Origin: Phycisphaerales bacterium
GTDB taxonomy: Bacteria > Planctomycetota > Phycisphaerae > UBA1845 > UTPLA1
Reading direction: 5' to 3'
Length of the DNA: 64,000 nucleotides
Assembly (NCBI GenBank): GCA_020639075.1
Contig: JACKHI010000001.1
Location: 744,001-808,000, forward strand
The notes under the pieces were generated by a model that was not told the DNA's origin, did no database searches, and worked only from the letters and a program-made list of their open reading frames with translations. Below, one piece after another: positions 18,086-28,400 of this stretch. The stretch's first letter is position 1. Each line of letters starts with the position of its first letter. A program made the translations under genes and the position numbers.

Positions 18086-21000
18086 CTATCTGCGCTTCAA
18101 CTCCGTACGCGCAGGCAGTTGAATCCTCGTCGGGGAATCGGGCGTCACTTGAAGTTGCCCGCCGAGTGACGTCGCCGGCTCTTTGATCGGCTTGCCGAAG
18201 GGCGGCAATTCCGGTGCACAATCGATGCACTCGAATCCATCGATCGTGCCGATGATGAGCCACGATCCCGCGGAGTTCGGCGGCCCTTCGACGCGGAATA
18301 TCCGTCGTTCGAGGCGTTCTAGGACGATATCCGGACAGAGCGGCAATGAATCTCGCGGATTCAGGCCCGCAAGCGTCCAAGCAGTCTGATTGAAATTCCG
18401 CAACTGGACCAACACAGTGCTGTTGATTGCCGACAACGGCCAAGTCGCGTCGTAGGAGTCGTACTGATTCAGATACATGCTCGAGTTCCGAATCAGCGTC
18501 GACGACGGCGTCAACAGTCCGCTCGAAAAGGCCGGTCCCACCTGCAGCTGGTATGCGAGCATCGCCGGGTAGTCACCGAGCGTCGGATCCGGATTCTGAT
18601 CCGGCGTCGATCGAGCAAACCAGTAAGTTACGTTCCACGAGGCGCCCGGCGTGATGGTGTTCCACGGGGGCGGCGCCGCGCCGAGGTTGGACACGGACGT
18701 TACGGATCCGCTGAAGTGGAACTGTGACAGGTCCGTCGGGCATCCGGTTTCCGGGCATGTACAGCGATAGATACCATCCTGTTCGCCGAGTTCGCATACC
18801 TGAACAGTCCCGTCATTATTCGGACAGGTGCTGCAAAGGGGCCCCGTCGCAGGATCGAGAATGATGTAGCACTCGGGATTGCACTCGCATTCAACGACGG
18901 CCCACGACGGCTGACATTCACTGCAAGGGCAGTCGCTTGCGTCATTGCAGATTTCGCCCGTATCCGGACATCGGAGCACCTGCTGTACCGCCACCGGCTG
19001 ACATCCCGGTTGCATCGGGTTGCAGCCCGAACCGAGACACTCCCAAGCATCCGGCGAGATGAAGCATCCCTCGCGATTGACAAAGTCCCGATCCTGATAG
19101 AGATCAATCCCCATCGCGTTGATCGTGATCGGATACGTCGTGGGCGACGAGATCTGCATGTAGCCGCCGGGAACATTCTCAAACAGCGTGTAGCTTCCGA
19201 CGGCCAGACCCGCGATGCGATAACGCCCGTCAGCATCTGTCACGGCGGACGATGATCCGACGGTCACTGTCACGCCTGCGTGCGGAATGTCCCCCGTCGC
19301 GTCGCCGTTGATATCGATCAGAACGGTGCCGCGAATCTCGCCGCGCGCCGGCGGTGACAATGTCAGGCCGTTGCAATCGTTGCGATCCTTGCTGTCGCTG
19401 CCGCGCCCACCGTAGAGCTTGTCGGCGTTGCTGCATCCGTAAAGGGCGTCGTCACCGCGATTGCCGAAGAGGTAGTCCTTGCTGCTGCCGTCACCGCCGC
19501 TGCGAACCGTATCGTTGCCGCGATTACCGAAGGCGAAATCGCCCGCGTTATCCGTGACGATGCTGTCATTGTCGCGATTGCCGAAGAGGAAGTCCTTGGC
19601 GCCGCCGCCGGAGATCGTATCGCCGCCGCGATTGCCGAAGAGGAAATCGCTGCTGCCGCCGCCGCGCATGATGTCGTTTTCGCGATTGCCGAATTCGATG
19701 TTCACACCGCCGCCGCCGAAGAACTGATCGTCGCCGGCATTGCCGAACAGCAGATTCAATCCGCCGCCGCCGACAATGACATCCTGATCCGCGTTGCCGA
19801 AGGCGATGTACAGTCCGCTGCCACCGGCCTGGACGATGTCGTTATCGCGATTACCGAACAGGACGCTGAGCCCGGATCCGGATAGCAGGCGATCGTCGTT
19901 CTTGTTTCCGAACAGCACGTTCAGCCCAGCGCCCGCCGTGACGATGTCGTTGTCGGCGTTGCCGAATGCCACGCAAAGGCCGTTTGCGCCGGCGACTTCA
20001 TCATTGCCGGCGTTGCCGAAGAGGACGGCCAGACCGCTGCCGGCACTGACTTCGTCATCGCCTCTGTTTCCGAACAGGACGCTGAGACCCGCACCGCCCT
20101 GCACCTGGTCGCGCCCGGAGTTACCGAAGAGCACATTGACGCCGTTGCCGCCCTGAACGACGTCGTTGTCCTTGTTGCCGAACGCGACGTTCAGACCGTT
20201 GCCGCCGGTCACGGAGTCGTTGCCCCGATTTCCGAACAGGATGTTGACGCCGTCGTCAGCGACGATCGTGTCGTCTTCACGGTTACCGAAGGCGATATTC
20301 AATCCCGTTCCGGCCGTGATGTTGTCAACGCCGCGATTACCGAACAGAAGATTGATGCCGTCTCCCGCGACAATCGTGTCGTCGGCGCGGTTGCCGAAAA
20401 CGAGGTTCATACCGTCGCCGGCGGAGATGTCATCGTCGCAGCGATTGCCGAAGAGGAGGTCGATTTCAAACGGCGGCACGGAAATCAACCCGACGCGGCC
20501 GAGACTTCGAATAATGTCGTTGTCGTCGCCGCCGAACATGATGTTGCCCAATGCAATCGGCGTCGGCACACCGCTGATCGGGACGATGACAAAACCGCCG
20601 TTGTCGGCACGCAGCGTGTCTTCCCCGTCGCTGCCGAATACGAAGTCGATGCCGTTGTAGGCGTCCACTTCGTCGTCGCCGCCGCTGCAGAAGATCAAGT
20701 CGGCCGCGCCCCCAAGATCCGTGATCCCCAGCGAATCGAGCAGGTCGTCCAGATCTTCGCTGACGCCGGTACATGCAACGGGCGCATCGGCGCCGCGGAT
20801 GATGTCGTTGCCGGGACCGCCGAACAACAGGTTGCCGAAGGCGATGACGATCGCCTGGCCGGTCGTGATGTCGCCGATAATGATCAGCGAGCCGGCGCTG
20901 CCTTCAATCGTATCGTTGCCGCCGGCGCCGAAGATCAGATCGATGCCGCCCTCAAGGTCGTTGGTATCCCAATTGAGATAGTCGCCTCGAATCGCGTCAT

Positions 21001-24000
21001 CGTCGGGTCCGCCGAAGAGGAGGTTGCCGAAGATGAGGCAGAAGTTCTGATCCGGCAATTCGATGGCGCCGCCGCTGCCGCCGTAGATCCCATCGTTGCC
21101 CGTACCGCCGAAGATGACGTCGATGCCGTCGTCGTCGCCGTTGTCCGGCCGATCGGGGGCGTCGCCGTGCAACGTGTCATTGCCCGTCTGGCCAAACATG
21201 AGATCGCCGAGATCGATCGAGAACGTGTCATCGATCTGCAGAACGTAGCCCTTGCCCGCCTGGGCAACGTCGTCGCCGGCGCCGCAGAAGATCAAATCGA
21301 TGCCGTCCAACGTATCGATCGTATCGTTGTCGTCGCCGCCGAATACGACGTTTCCGAGCATGAGCTCGAAGTCGGGATCGTTGGCGTCGCCGATGCTGAG
21401 CAGGCCGCCGTTGTAGCCGTGAATCGTGTCGAGGCCGTTGCCGCCGAAGATCACATCGATGTCGTCATCGTCTCGATCCGCATCGGGATCATCGCCGTGC
21501 AGTTCGTCATCGCCGTCGCGACCGAAGATGAGATCGCCGAGTGCGAGCCGGAACTCGTTGCTGCCGCTGCCGATCGTCAGGACGTCGCCCTTGCCGGCGA
21601 TGACGGAATCGTCATCATTGCCGCCGAAGATCACGTCGATGCCATCGAGCGTGTCGATCTCATCGTTCTGATCGCCGCCGAAAATCAGGTTGCCCAATCG
21701 CAACTCGAAATCGGGATTGTTCACATCGCCGACGCTGAGCAGACCGCCGCCGTAGCCGTGAATCGTATCTTCGCCGGCCCGTCCGAAGATGACGTCGATA
21801 TCGTCATCCGCCCGGTCGGCGTCAGGATCATCGCCATGCAGTTCATCGTCGCCGTTGCCGCCGAAGATCAGATCGCCCAGCGCCAATCTGAAGGCGCTGC
21901 TTCCGCTGCCGATCGTCAGAAGGTAACCCTTGCCGGCGTCAATCGCGTCGTTGTCGTCGCCGCCGAACAGGACGTCCACGCCGTCACGCGTCACGATTTC
22001 ATCGTCACCGGCACCGCCAAAGGCGAGATTGCCGAATTGAAACGAAAACGAACCGACTGTCAGCGTGCCGCCGTGGCTGAGGCGGATTGAATCACTGCCG
22101 TCGCCGCCCATGGCGAAGTCGATTTCCGTCAGCGCGTCATCCACACTTTCGCCGCTGACGATGTTGTCGTTGCCGTCCGAACCGAAAAAGATGTCGCCCA
22201 GGTCGACGGACAATGAGCCCTGCGTGAGCGTCTGGCCGCCGCCGCCGAACAGGCAGTCGTCGCCTTTATTTCCGATGATGACGTCGACCTTCGCCCCGCC
22301 GTGCAGTTCGTCGTTGCCGCCGCCGCCGAACAGGAGGTCATTGCCGTCGTCGCCGAACAACTGGTCCGCACCGCCGGCGCCGACGAGGAGGTCGGCGTCA
22401 TCGCCACCCTCCAGCCGATCGCTTCCCGTCGTCCCGATGAGAATGTCATTGCCCGGACCACCGAGAATCGTATTGGTCGGCGTGACTTCGCAGCCCGCAT
22501 TGCCGGCGCGACTCACGTTGTCGGCCAGCAGCGGGGCCGCCACGAGCATCAGTGCCTGAAGATCGGCCTCCATTTGTTCTGCTTCCGCCCGGATCGCGTC
22601 CGCCGCCGCCGCGATGTCTGCCTCTGCCTGATTCTCAAGCGTATTCGCCGCAGCCAGCACTTCTGTCTGGCCACGTCCGTCCATCGTCGCCCCGCGGCTC
22701 TCCAGGTCCGCTTCTTCCTGGGCGACCCACGCTTCCCAGTCGGCGTTCATTGCGTCCGCCGTCGCGCTCAGCGCGTCGGCCGTCAGTACAAGTTGATCGC
22801 CCTCGGCTTCGATCATTGCCGCGTTTGAACTCGGTGTTTCGTCGTCTCCGACGGCGTCGGCATCGATCTCCAGTTGATCGCCGTCCGCCTCAAACGCATC
22901 GCCTTCGGCTTCGACGCCATCGACGCTGGTTTCGACGCTGTCCGTGATCACTTCGAGCGCCTCGATCCTGCGCTCCAGTTCCGCGCAGAACGGAGATAGA
23001 CCGCTCGGGTCCTGCAGATCTTCGTCGAACTCTGTCTCTGTCGGCTCCGGGTCCTCCGCACAGAGGTCGCTCAGTTCCGAAATGGTCAGGATGTGGTTTT
23101 CGATCGTCTGGGTGAATGCACCGATCGAATCGCCGCTTTGTGTGTTCAGACCCAGGCTTGACGCGTGATCGTAGAGCGTCTGCGCTCGAACGAGCAGGCT
23201 CGACGCGACAGGTAACAACAGATCGATCTCGTCGACCATGACTTCGACATTCGCAGTCATCGTCTGCGCATCAGCCGACAGGTTTTGTGCGTCCGTCGCG
23301 ACGAATGTCTGAAGGTAGTTCGCGATGCGATCGTGTGCGTCACGTACGGCCTGTGCCGACGGCTGCACGAGTTCGCTCTCGATGTCCCGCACGTAGTTCG
23401 CCGTCGGAATCACGAGATCGCTGCCCGCGCTTTCGATCACGCCGGCCGCGTTCGTGACCAGGCACGGCACTGTGCTGCATCCGACGTTTGATTCGTCGAG
23501 CAGGTCGAGCACGCGACCGATCAGCGTCTGCGCCTGTTGCAGCGAGGCGATCATATTGAGCGCGTCATTCAGCGATACGGCGTTCAAGTCGATCCCGCCG
23601 AGGACGACGTCCTCGCCCGCGCCGCCATCAATGACAATCACGTACGAATCGGACACAGCGCCGTTTGAATCGTCGAACACGATCTGGTCGTCGCCGTCGC
23701 CCGCAGCGACGTGAATCGTGCTGAACGGCGTAACGACCGAATCGAAGCTGCAACTCGCCGTCCCAGAGGTCGCCGGATTGAAGATCTCGACGAGGAAGGG
23801 ACTGCCGGCACCGATTGCGACGCGAAAGTCGTCGTTGCCGCTTGTGCCGACGATCTCCAGTGTATTGCCGACGACATCAGCCTCGATCGGACCGCAAGGC
23901 GTCCCGGCGCGAACCACTGTCGCGGCTAGCGAAACAAACGCCAACGTGAAGACCGCCGCGATGTTGCTGCGCATCACGTTTCGCACGATCGAACGGCGAT

Positions 24001-24604
24001 CGCGCGCATTGCGTCGTCGCCGGAACGGGATTCCGATCGCGAGTAGAAGCAGCGCGGCCGTCGAGGGCTCCGGGACCAGTCGAAACGCAACGGTTCCGTC
24101 GGCAAAGGCATCACCGACTTCGTCGAGCGGAATGTGGATGTCGCGAAACGTCAGCAGGTGCGTTCCCGCCGGCAGAATGAATGACTGCTTGCTGAATTCG
24201 GGCGTCGTCCAGGCGACGGCCGGATCCGAGGTATAGGGCGGATCGAGGGGACCGACAGCAGGAAACAGGGACTGCCAATCGGGCATGGCCGGCGTCGTCC
24301 CGAAGAGGACTCCGTCGACGTAAACCTCATTCCGATCGGACACGACGAACAGATCCGTCACGTCCAATTGCACGCTCGTCGCCGATGTATATGTGAACAA
24401 GGGGGAGAAGAACGCCCCTTCCGTCATCAACTCGTCGAGCACAATCCATGTGCCGTCAATCGGCACACTGCTGCGAGATTGCGATCCCGCCGCCGGAACG
24501 CCCTGGATCGAACCGATCGGTCCGGCCTGAGCACTTGCCCCGAATGCCAAAACGACAACAAGCCAAAGCGCCGCATGGGCTTTCTGTCCCGTCTTCTTTC
24601 CCAT
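18086..24604 (-). CDS. Giant secreted RTX-like calcium-binding repeat protein with internal PEP-CTERM signal
   Basis: About 2172 aa. Residues 1-30: signal peptide (MGKKTGQKAHAALWLVVVLAFGASAQA). About 30-190: a beta-rich PEP-CTERM-type domain, closed by VPEPSTAALLLLAIGIPFRRRR (24077-24012), a complete exosortase sorting signal. The frame continues without a stop into a second signal peptide (MRSNIAAVFTLAFVSLAATVVRAG, Met at 23974). After that: a DxDGDDQ beta domain, a long Ala/Glu/Asp helical segment, canonical RTX nonapeptides, two 113-residue duplicated blocks, 19 copies of an 18-residue FGN repeat, an SdrD-B/carboxypeptidase-regulatory-like domain (GTVLIDINGDATGD), a Cys-rich region and a final domain. 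ATG 24604 has AAGGAG 7 nt upstream. It may be two genes joined by loss of a stop. Confidence 0.88.
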   Translation of the reverse strand: MGKKTGQKAHAALWLVVVLAFGASAQAGPIGSIQGVPAAGSQSRSSVPIDGTWIVLDELMTEGAFFSPLFTYTSATSVQLDVTDLFVVSDRNEVYVDGVLFGTTPAMPDWQSLFPAVGPLDPPYTSDPAVAWTTPEFSKQSFILPAGTHLLTFRDIHIPLDEVGDAFADGTVAFRLVPEPSTAALLLLAIGIPFRRRRNARDRRSIVRNVMRSNIAAVFTLAFVSLAATVVRAGTPCGPIEADVVGNTLEIVGTSGNDDFRVAIGAGSPFLVEIFNPATSGTASCSFDSVVTPFSTIHVAAGDGDDQIVFDDSNGAVSDSYVIVIDGGAGEDVVLGGIDLNAVSLNDALNMIASLQQAQTLIGRVLDLLDESNVGCSTVPCLVTNAAGVIESAGSDLVIPTANYVRDIESELVQPSAQAVRDAHDRIANYLQTFVATDAQNLSADAQTMTANVEVMVDEIDLLLPVASSLLVRAQTLYDHASSLGLNTQSGDSIGAFTQTIENHILTISELSDLCAEDPEPTETEFDEDLQDPSGLSPFCAELERRIEALEVITDSVETSVDGVEAEGDAFEADGDQLEIDADAVGDDETPSSNAAMIEAEGDQLVLTADALSATADAMNADWEAWVAQEEADLESRGATMDGRGQTEVLAAANTLENQAEADIAAAADAIRAEAEQMEADLQALMLVAAPLLADNVSRAGNAGCEVTPTNTILGGPGNDILIGTTGSDRLEGGDDADLLVGAGGADQLFGDDGNDLLFGGGGNDELHGGAKVDVIIGNKGDDCLFGGGGQTLTQGSLSVDLGDIFFGSDGNDNIVSGESVDDALTEIDFAMGGDGSDSIRLSHGGTLTVGSFSFQFGNLAFGGAGDDEIVTRDGVDVLFGGDDNDAIDAGKGYLLTIGSGSSAFRLALGDLIFGGNGDDELHGDDPDADRADDDIDVIFGRAGEDTIHGYGGGLLSVGDVNNPDFELRLGNLIFGGDQNDEIDTLDGIDVIFGGNDDDSVIAGKGDVLTIGSGSNEFRLALGDLIFGRDGDDELHGDDPDADRDDDDIDVIFGGNGLDTIHGYNGGLLSIGDANDPDFELMLGNVVFGGDDNDTIDTLDGIDLIFCGAGDDVAQAGKGYVLQIDDTFSIDLGDLMFGQTGNDTLHGDAPDRPDNGDDDGIDVIFGGTGNDGIYGGSGGAIELPDQNFCLIFGNLLFGGPDDDAIRGDYLNWDTNDLEGGIDLIFGAGGNDTIEGSAGSLIIIGDITTGQAIVIAFGNLLFGGPGNDIIRGADAPVACTGVSEDLDDLLDSLGITDLGGAADLIFCSGGDDEVDAYNGIDFVFGSDGEDTLRADNGGFVIVPISGVPTPIALGNIMFGGDDNDIIRSLGRVGLISVPPFEIDLLFGNRCDDDISAGDGMNLVFGNRADDTIVAGDGINLLFGNRGVDNITAGTGLNIAFGNREDDTIVADDGVNILFGNRGNDSVTGGNGLNVAFGNKDNDVVQGGNGVNVLFGNSGRDQVQGGAGLSVLFGNRGDDEVSAGSGLAVLFGNAGNDEVAGANGLCVAFGNADNDIVTAGAGLNVLFGNKNDDRLLSGSGLSVLFGNRDNDIVQAGGSGLYIAFGNADQDVIVGGGGLNLLFGNAGDDQFFGGGGVNIEFGNRENDIMRGGGSSDFLFGNRGGDTISGGGAKDFLFGNRDNDSIVTDNAGDFAFGNRGNDTVRSGGDGSSKDYLFGNRGDDALYGCSNADKLYGGRGSDSKDRNDCNGLTLSPPARGEIRGTVLIDINGDATGDIPHAGVTVTVGSSSAVTDADGRYRIAGLAVGSYTLFENVPGGYMQISSPTTYPITINAMGIDLYQDRDFVNREGCFISPDAWECLGSGCNPMQPGCQPVAVQQVLRCPDTGEICNDASDCPCSECQPSWAVVECECNPECYIILDPATGPLCSTCPNNDGTVQVCELGEQDGIYRCTCPETGCPTDLSQFHFSGSVTSVSNLGAAPPPWNTITPGASWNVTYWFARSTPDQNPDPTLGDYPAMLAYQLQVGPAFSSGLLTPSSTLIRNSSMYLNQYDSYDATWPLSAINSTVLVQLRNFNQTAWTLAGLNPRDSLPLCPDIVLERLERRIFRVEGPPNSAGSWLIIGTIDGFECIDCAPELPPFGKPIKEPATSLGGQLQVTPDSPTRIQLPARTELKRR
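19440..20460 (-). repeat. 19-copy 54-bp (18-aa) FGN repeat array
   Basis: Nineteen tandem units with consensus (V/I/A)(L/A)FGN(R/K/A)x(D/N)D-x-(I/V)-x-(A/G)G-x-GLN. The usual RTX FGG is replaced by FGN in every unit. Asp/Asn positions of the calcium turn are kept. The DNA period is 54 bp, with third-base variation between copies. Confidence 0.9.
21310..21990 (-). repeat. Tandem duplication of a 113-residue RTX block
   Basis: Two successive 339-bp blocks encode nearly the same 113 residues, each with GDLIFG-(R/G), DELHGDDPDADR, (T)IHGY(G/N)GGLLS and IDTLDGID. A more diverged third block follows. DNA copies differ mostly at silent positions, so the duplication is old and the protein has been conserved. 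Confidence 0.8.
22235..22470 (-). repeat. Canonical RTX nonapeptide repeats
   Basis: Units such as GGPGNDILIG, GGDDADLLVG, GDDGNDLLFG and GGGGNDELHG fit the GGxGxDxLx calcium-binding parallel beta-roll pattern of type I secreted RTX proteins. Confidence 0.9.
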
Positions 24605-25478
24605 CCCACTGCTCCTTGCGCAAGAAACTCCGTTGCGCAAACCCACGTTCCCTGATCTATCCGGCCGTACCTCTCGCGCAGAACCTACGACAAATTCTTC
24701 TGCTAGCGGTTCGATACGGCCCACGCCGAATCAGAACAACAACCAAGCACGGTTCCATCCTGAAGCCGGCGTTTCCCCAAACAACATCCCGTATCGTTGT
24801 CATGTGTTCCGAATAATGCAATGAAATTTCCGCAGGAGGAACCTGACGAGTCGTCGGGTGAAGTACGGCCCTGCAGAATGAAGCGGAAAAGCCCGACGGT
24901 TTGGATGCGAATCGCGATGTTCTGCCCCGGGGGGAGGGGCCGGCGACTCCGGCGTGTGCCGGAGCTGCAGTCTCCGACGGCGACCCCGGATCAAGCCGTT
25001 ACGGAGATTGCCTTTGTCGGAACGGACGACGATGGGCAGACCGGGTATCGGGCGGAGTTTATGGAGAATGCAGAGGCTGGGACAATCCGCGAGTCCACAT
25101 GTCCGATAGATTGTTGAAACAATCGACATTCATCGAGGTTCGCACAGTCGCCTGACAATCGCGGATGGGCCCGAATCGTCGCTCGGATACATGAGATCCA
25201 TCGACATGCATGATCGCGTGAGTTCGCCGAAGACCATGTCGAGCTTATGATGTCATTGGGGCTCGCTTGTCTTCTTTCCCACCTGCAAGGTGAGGAACCC
25301 CTTTCTTGGACAGGCGAGCCCTACTTGTCAATTTGCCATACGACGCGTCGTGCCGCCCAATGCCAGGCCCGCGGCCACGGGTGCCCCCATCTACCTCCAG
25401 GCGACGCCATCGCAAACGGTCCACGTCGGCGCGGCTCTATGGCGGTCAGCGGGCGCGACGGGCCGGCGTCAAGATGCG
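24605..25478 (-). other. Intergenic region between the two giant genes
   Basis: About 874 bp without a credible gene. It holds the TTGCGCAA pair (24616-24640), a hairpin CTCCGGC-GTGT-GCCGGAG (24947-24964), and an imperfect hairpin near 25278-25300 (CACCT-GCA-AGGTG core). Promoters for the RTX gene and termination of the TSP3-like gene should lie here, but no T-tailed stem was found. Confidence 0.5.
24616..24640 (-). promoter_or_regulatory. Paired TTGCGCAA sites overlapping the ribosome binding site
   Basis: TTGCGCAA at 24616-24623 and again at 24633-24640, 9 nt apart. Each copy is a palindrome, so the two can also pair with each other as an 8-bp hairpin with a 9-nt loop in the mRNA. The copy nearest the gene runs into its AAGGAG. 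It could be an operator or a translation-control hairpin. Confidence 0.5.
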
Positions 25479-28400
25479 CTAACGAGTACTCCTGCGATGT
25501 CGCGTGCGCCATGCCCGGCGCTTCATGAGGAGTATCCCTCCCGTCGTACAGAACAGTGTCATTCCCAATTGGACGCCGCACAGGCACTCGCCACATGCCG
25601 AGCAATCGGGCGGCACGTCGCCGCCGGCGGGTGGACCGTTGTTGCCATTTCCGTTCCCCGACGTGTTGTCGTTACTGTTCGTCGTGCTTTCGCACGCGTC
25701 ACCGACGCCGTCCGAATCCGAGTCCGTCTGTGTCGGGTTCTCCATCGACGGACAATTGTCGCAAGCGTCACCAACCTCGTCCTCGTCTGCATCCGACTGA
25801 TCGGCGTTTGCGACGTCGATGCAATTGTCGATGCAGTCGAACACTGAATCGCCGTCCGTGTCCGAATCCGCGCGACCGCAACCACACACGCCCGGCTCGC
25901 TCTTTGACGGATCGTCCGGACAGCCGTCGATGGGATCGGGGACGCCGTCGCCGTCCGCATCGGGCTCTGCCTGACCGCAACCCGCGACGCCGGGCACAAT
26001 CTTCGCAGGATCGAGCGGACATTCATCATTGCAGTCGGGGGTACCGTCGCTGTCGGTATCCGTGTCGGCAATACCGCAACCACAGATGCCGGGCTCGACC
26101 TTCTCAGAGTCAAGCGGGCAATCGTCATTGCAGTCGAAGACGTCGTCGCCGTCTGAATCGATGTCGGGGACCCCGCAGCCGCAAACACCGCTTTCCGTTT
26201 TCTCAGGATCTGCGGGGCAACCGTCGTGGCAGTCAGGCGTACCGTCGCCGTCGGAATCGACGTCGGATGCGAAGCAGCCGCAATCGCCCGGCGCTGTCTT
26301 TTCCGGGTCGTCGGGACATTCGTCGATGCAATCGAGTGCACCGTCGCCATCACGATCACCCGACTCGACGACGCCGCAACCGCACACGCCGGGCTCCGTT
26401 TTCCGCGGATCCAGCGGGCATTGGTCGTGGCAGTCGAGCGCAGAATCATTGTCCGAGTCCAGATCGGGTACGCCGCAACCGCAACCGCCGGGCGTTGTCT
26501 TGCCCGGATCTTGCGGACACTCGTCGCATCCATCGGGCGCGCCGTCGCCGTCCGTATCGATCGCGTCGTCGGACCCTTCGCAGATATCGCAGTCATCCGG
26601 GATTCCGTCGTCGTCCGAGTCGACCATGTCGTCGCCGTCCGGACACGTATCGATGCAATTCGCAACGCCGTCTCCGTCCGAATCCGTATCGGGAATGCCG
26701 CATCCGCAAACGCCCGGTGCGCTCTTGTTTGGATCGTTCGGGCACCCGTCGTGACAATCGGGCACAGAGTCCTGGTCGGTATCGAGATCGGAGACGCCGC
26801 AACCGCACAACCCAGGCTCAACTTTGTTCGGATCCTCCGGGCAGTTGTCGTTACAGTCGGGCGTTCGATCCCAATCCGAATCGGTATCCGGCACGCTGCA
26901 TCCGCAGATACCCTCGGCGATCTTCAACGGGTCGTTCGGACAACCATCATGGCAATCCGGCATGCCGTCGCCATCCGCATCGTTGTCCGCAACGCCGCAT
27001 CCACACAATCCGGGCACGATCTTCAGCGGATCGTTCGGGCAGTCGTCGCAGCCATCGGGCACGCCCTCGCCATCCGCATCCGCATAGTCGTCGAAGCCGT
27101 CGCAAACATCGCACCCGTCGGGCATGCCGTCGCCGTCGGCATCGAGCCGATCATCGGCATTGGGGCATTTGTCGACACAGTCGGGCACAGTGTCATGATC
27201 GCTGTCGACGTCCGACACGCCGCAGCCGCAGACGCCGGGCGAGGCCTTGAATGGATCGTCGGGACAGCCATCGATGCAATCGGGCACTTCGTCCGAGTCC
27301 CGATCGGACTCGGCGACACCGCAACCGCACGCGCCCGGTTCGATCTTGTCCGCGTCATCGGGGCAATCGTCGAGGCAGTCCGGAACCAGATCGCCGTCGC
27401 TGTCGTTATCCGATATGCCGCAGCCACAAGCGCCGGGATCCGTCTTGTCCGGATCGTCGGGACATGCGTCGTTGCAGTCGGGCGCGCCATCGCCATCCCG
27501 ATCCACATCCGATACGCCGCATCCACATGCGCCGGGGCTTGTCTTGTCGGGATCAGTCGGACAATCGTCACACGCATCGGCAATACCGTCGCCGTCGGCG
27601 TCGAGCGCATCGTCGCCCAACGAACAGACGTCACACGCGTCGGGCACGCCGTCGCCGTCGGTATCGATCGCGTCATCGCCGGCCGCGCAAATGTCGACGC
27701 AGTTCGGCGCGCCGTCGCTGTCGGCGTCGTCGTCGGGAATCCCGCAGCCGCAAACGCCGGGCGCCGTCTTGTCGGGATCATTCGGGCAATCGTCGTCACA
27801 ATCCAGGCTGCCGTCGCCATCGGAATCGACATCGGCTGCGCCGCAACCACAGCCCCCCGGTTCGATCTTGTCGGGATCAAACGGGCAGCCATCCACACAA
27901 TCGGGCGCGCCGTCGCCATCCAGATCCATCTCGGAATCGCCGCAGCCGCATACACCTGCTGCGTGCTTGTCAGGATCGAGCGGACATTCATCGACGCAGT
28001 CGGCGAACCCGTCGGAATCGGAATCCGTGTCAGGCATGCCGCATCCGCACGCACCGGGGAGATACTTGTTGCCGTCCTGGGGGCAGCCGTCGCGACAATC
28101 GGGAAGGCCGTCGCCATCGGAATCGGTATCCGGCGTCCCGCATCCGCAGATACCGGGAGCGACTTTGCCGGGATCGTTGACACAGCCGTCGTGGCAGTCC
28201 GGCATGACGTCACCATCCGTATCGACGTCCGCAATACCGCACCCGCACAGGCCCGGCCAGATCTTGTTCGGATCGTTTGGACAGGCGTCAAGACAGTCGG
28301 GTGTGCCGTCCGCATCGGAGTCGATATCCGGTGTACCGCATCCGCACGAACCGGGATGGACTTTCATCGGGTCATTCGGACATGCATCGACGCAATCCGC

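Noticed and set aside
19440..20460. 54-bp periodicity that at first resembles a repeat array such as CRISPR
   Set aside because: No conserved repeat/spacer pattern. All copies stay in one reading frame, with variation mainly at third positions, so it is a coding repeat.
21167..22090. Plus-strand open frame of ~300 codons over the RTX gene
   Set aside because: Same effect of antisense repeats. The minus frame has clear RTX motifs and this one has none.
24797..25117. Possible small gene in the gap between the giants
   Set aside because: No ribosome site, hydrophobic segment or known motif; both strands give similar short frames.
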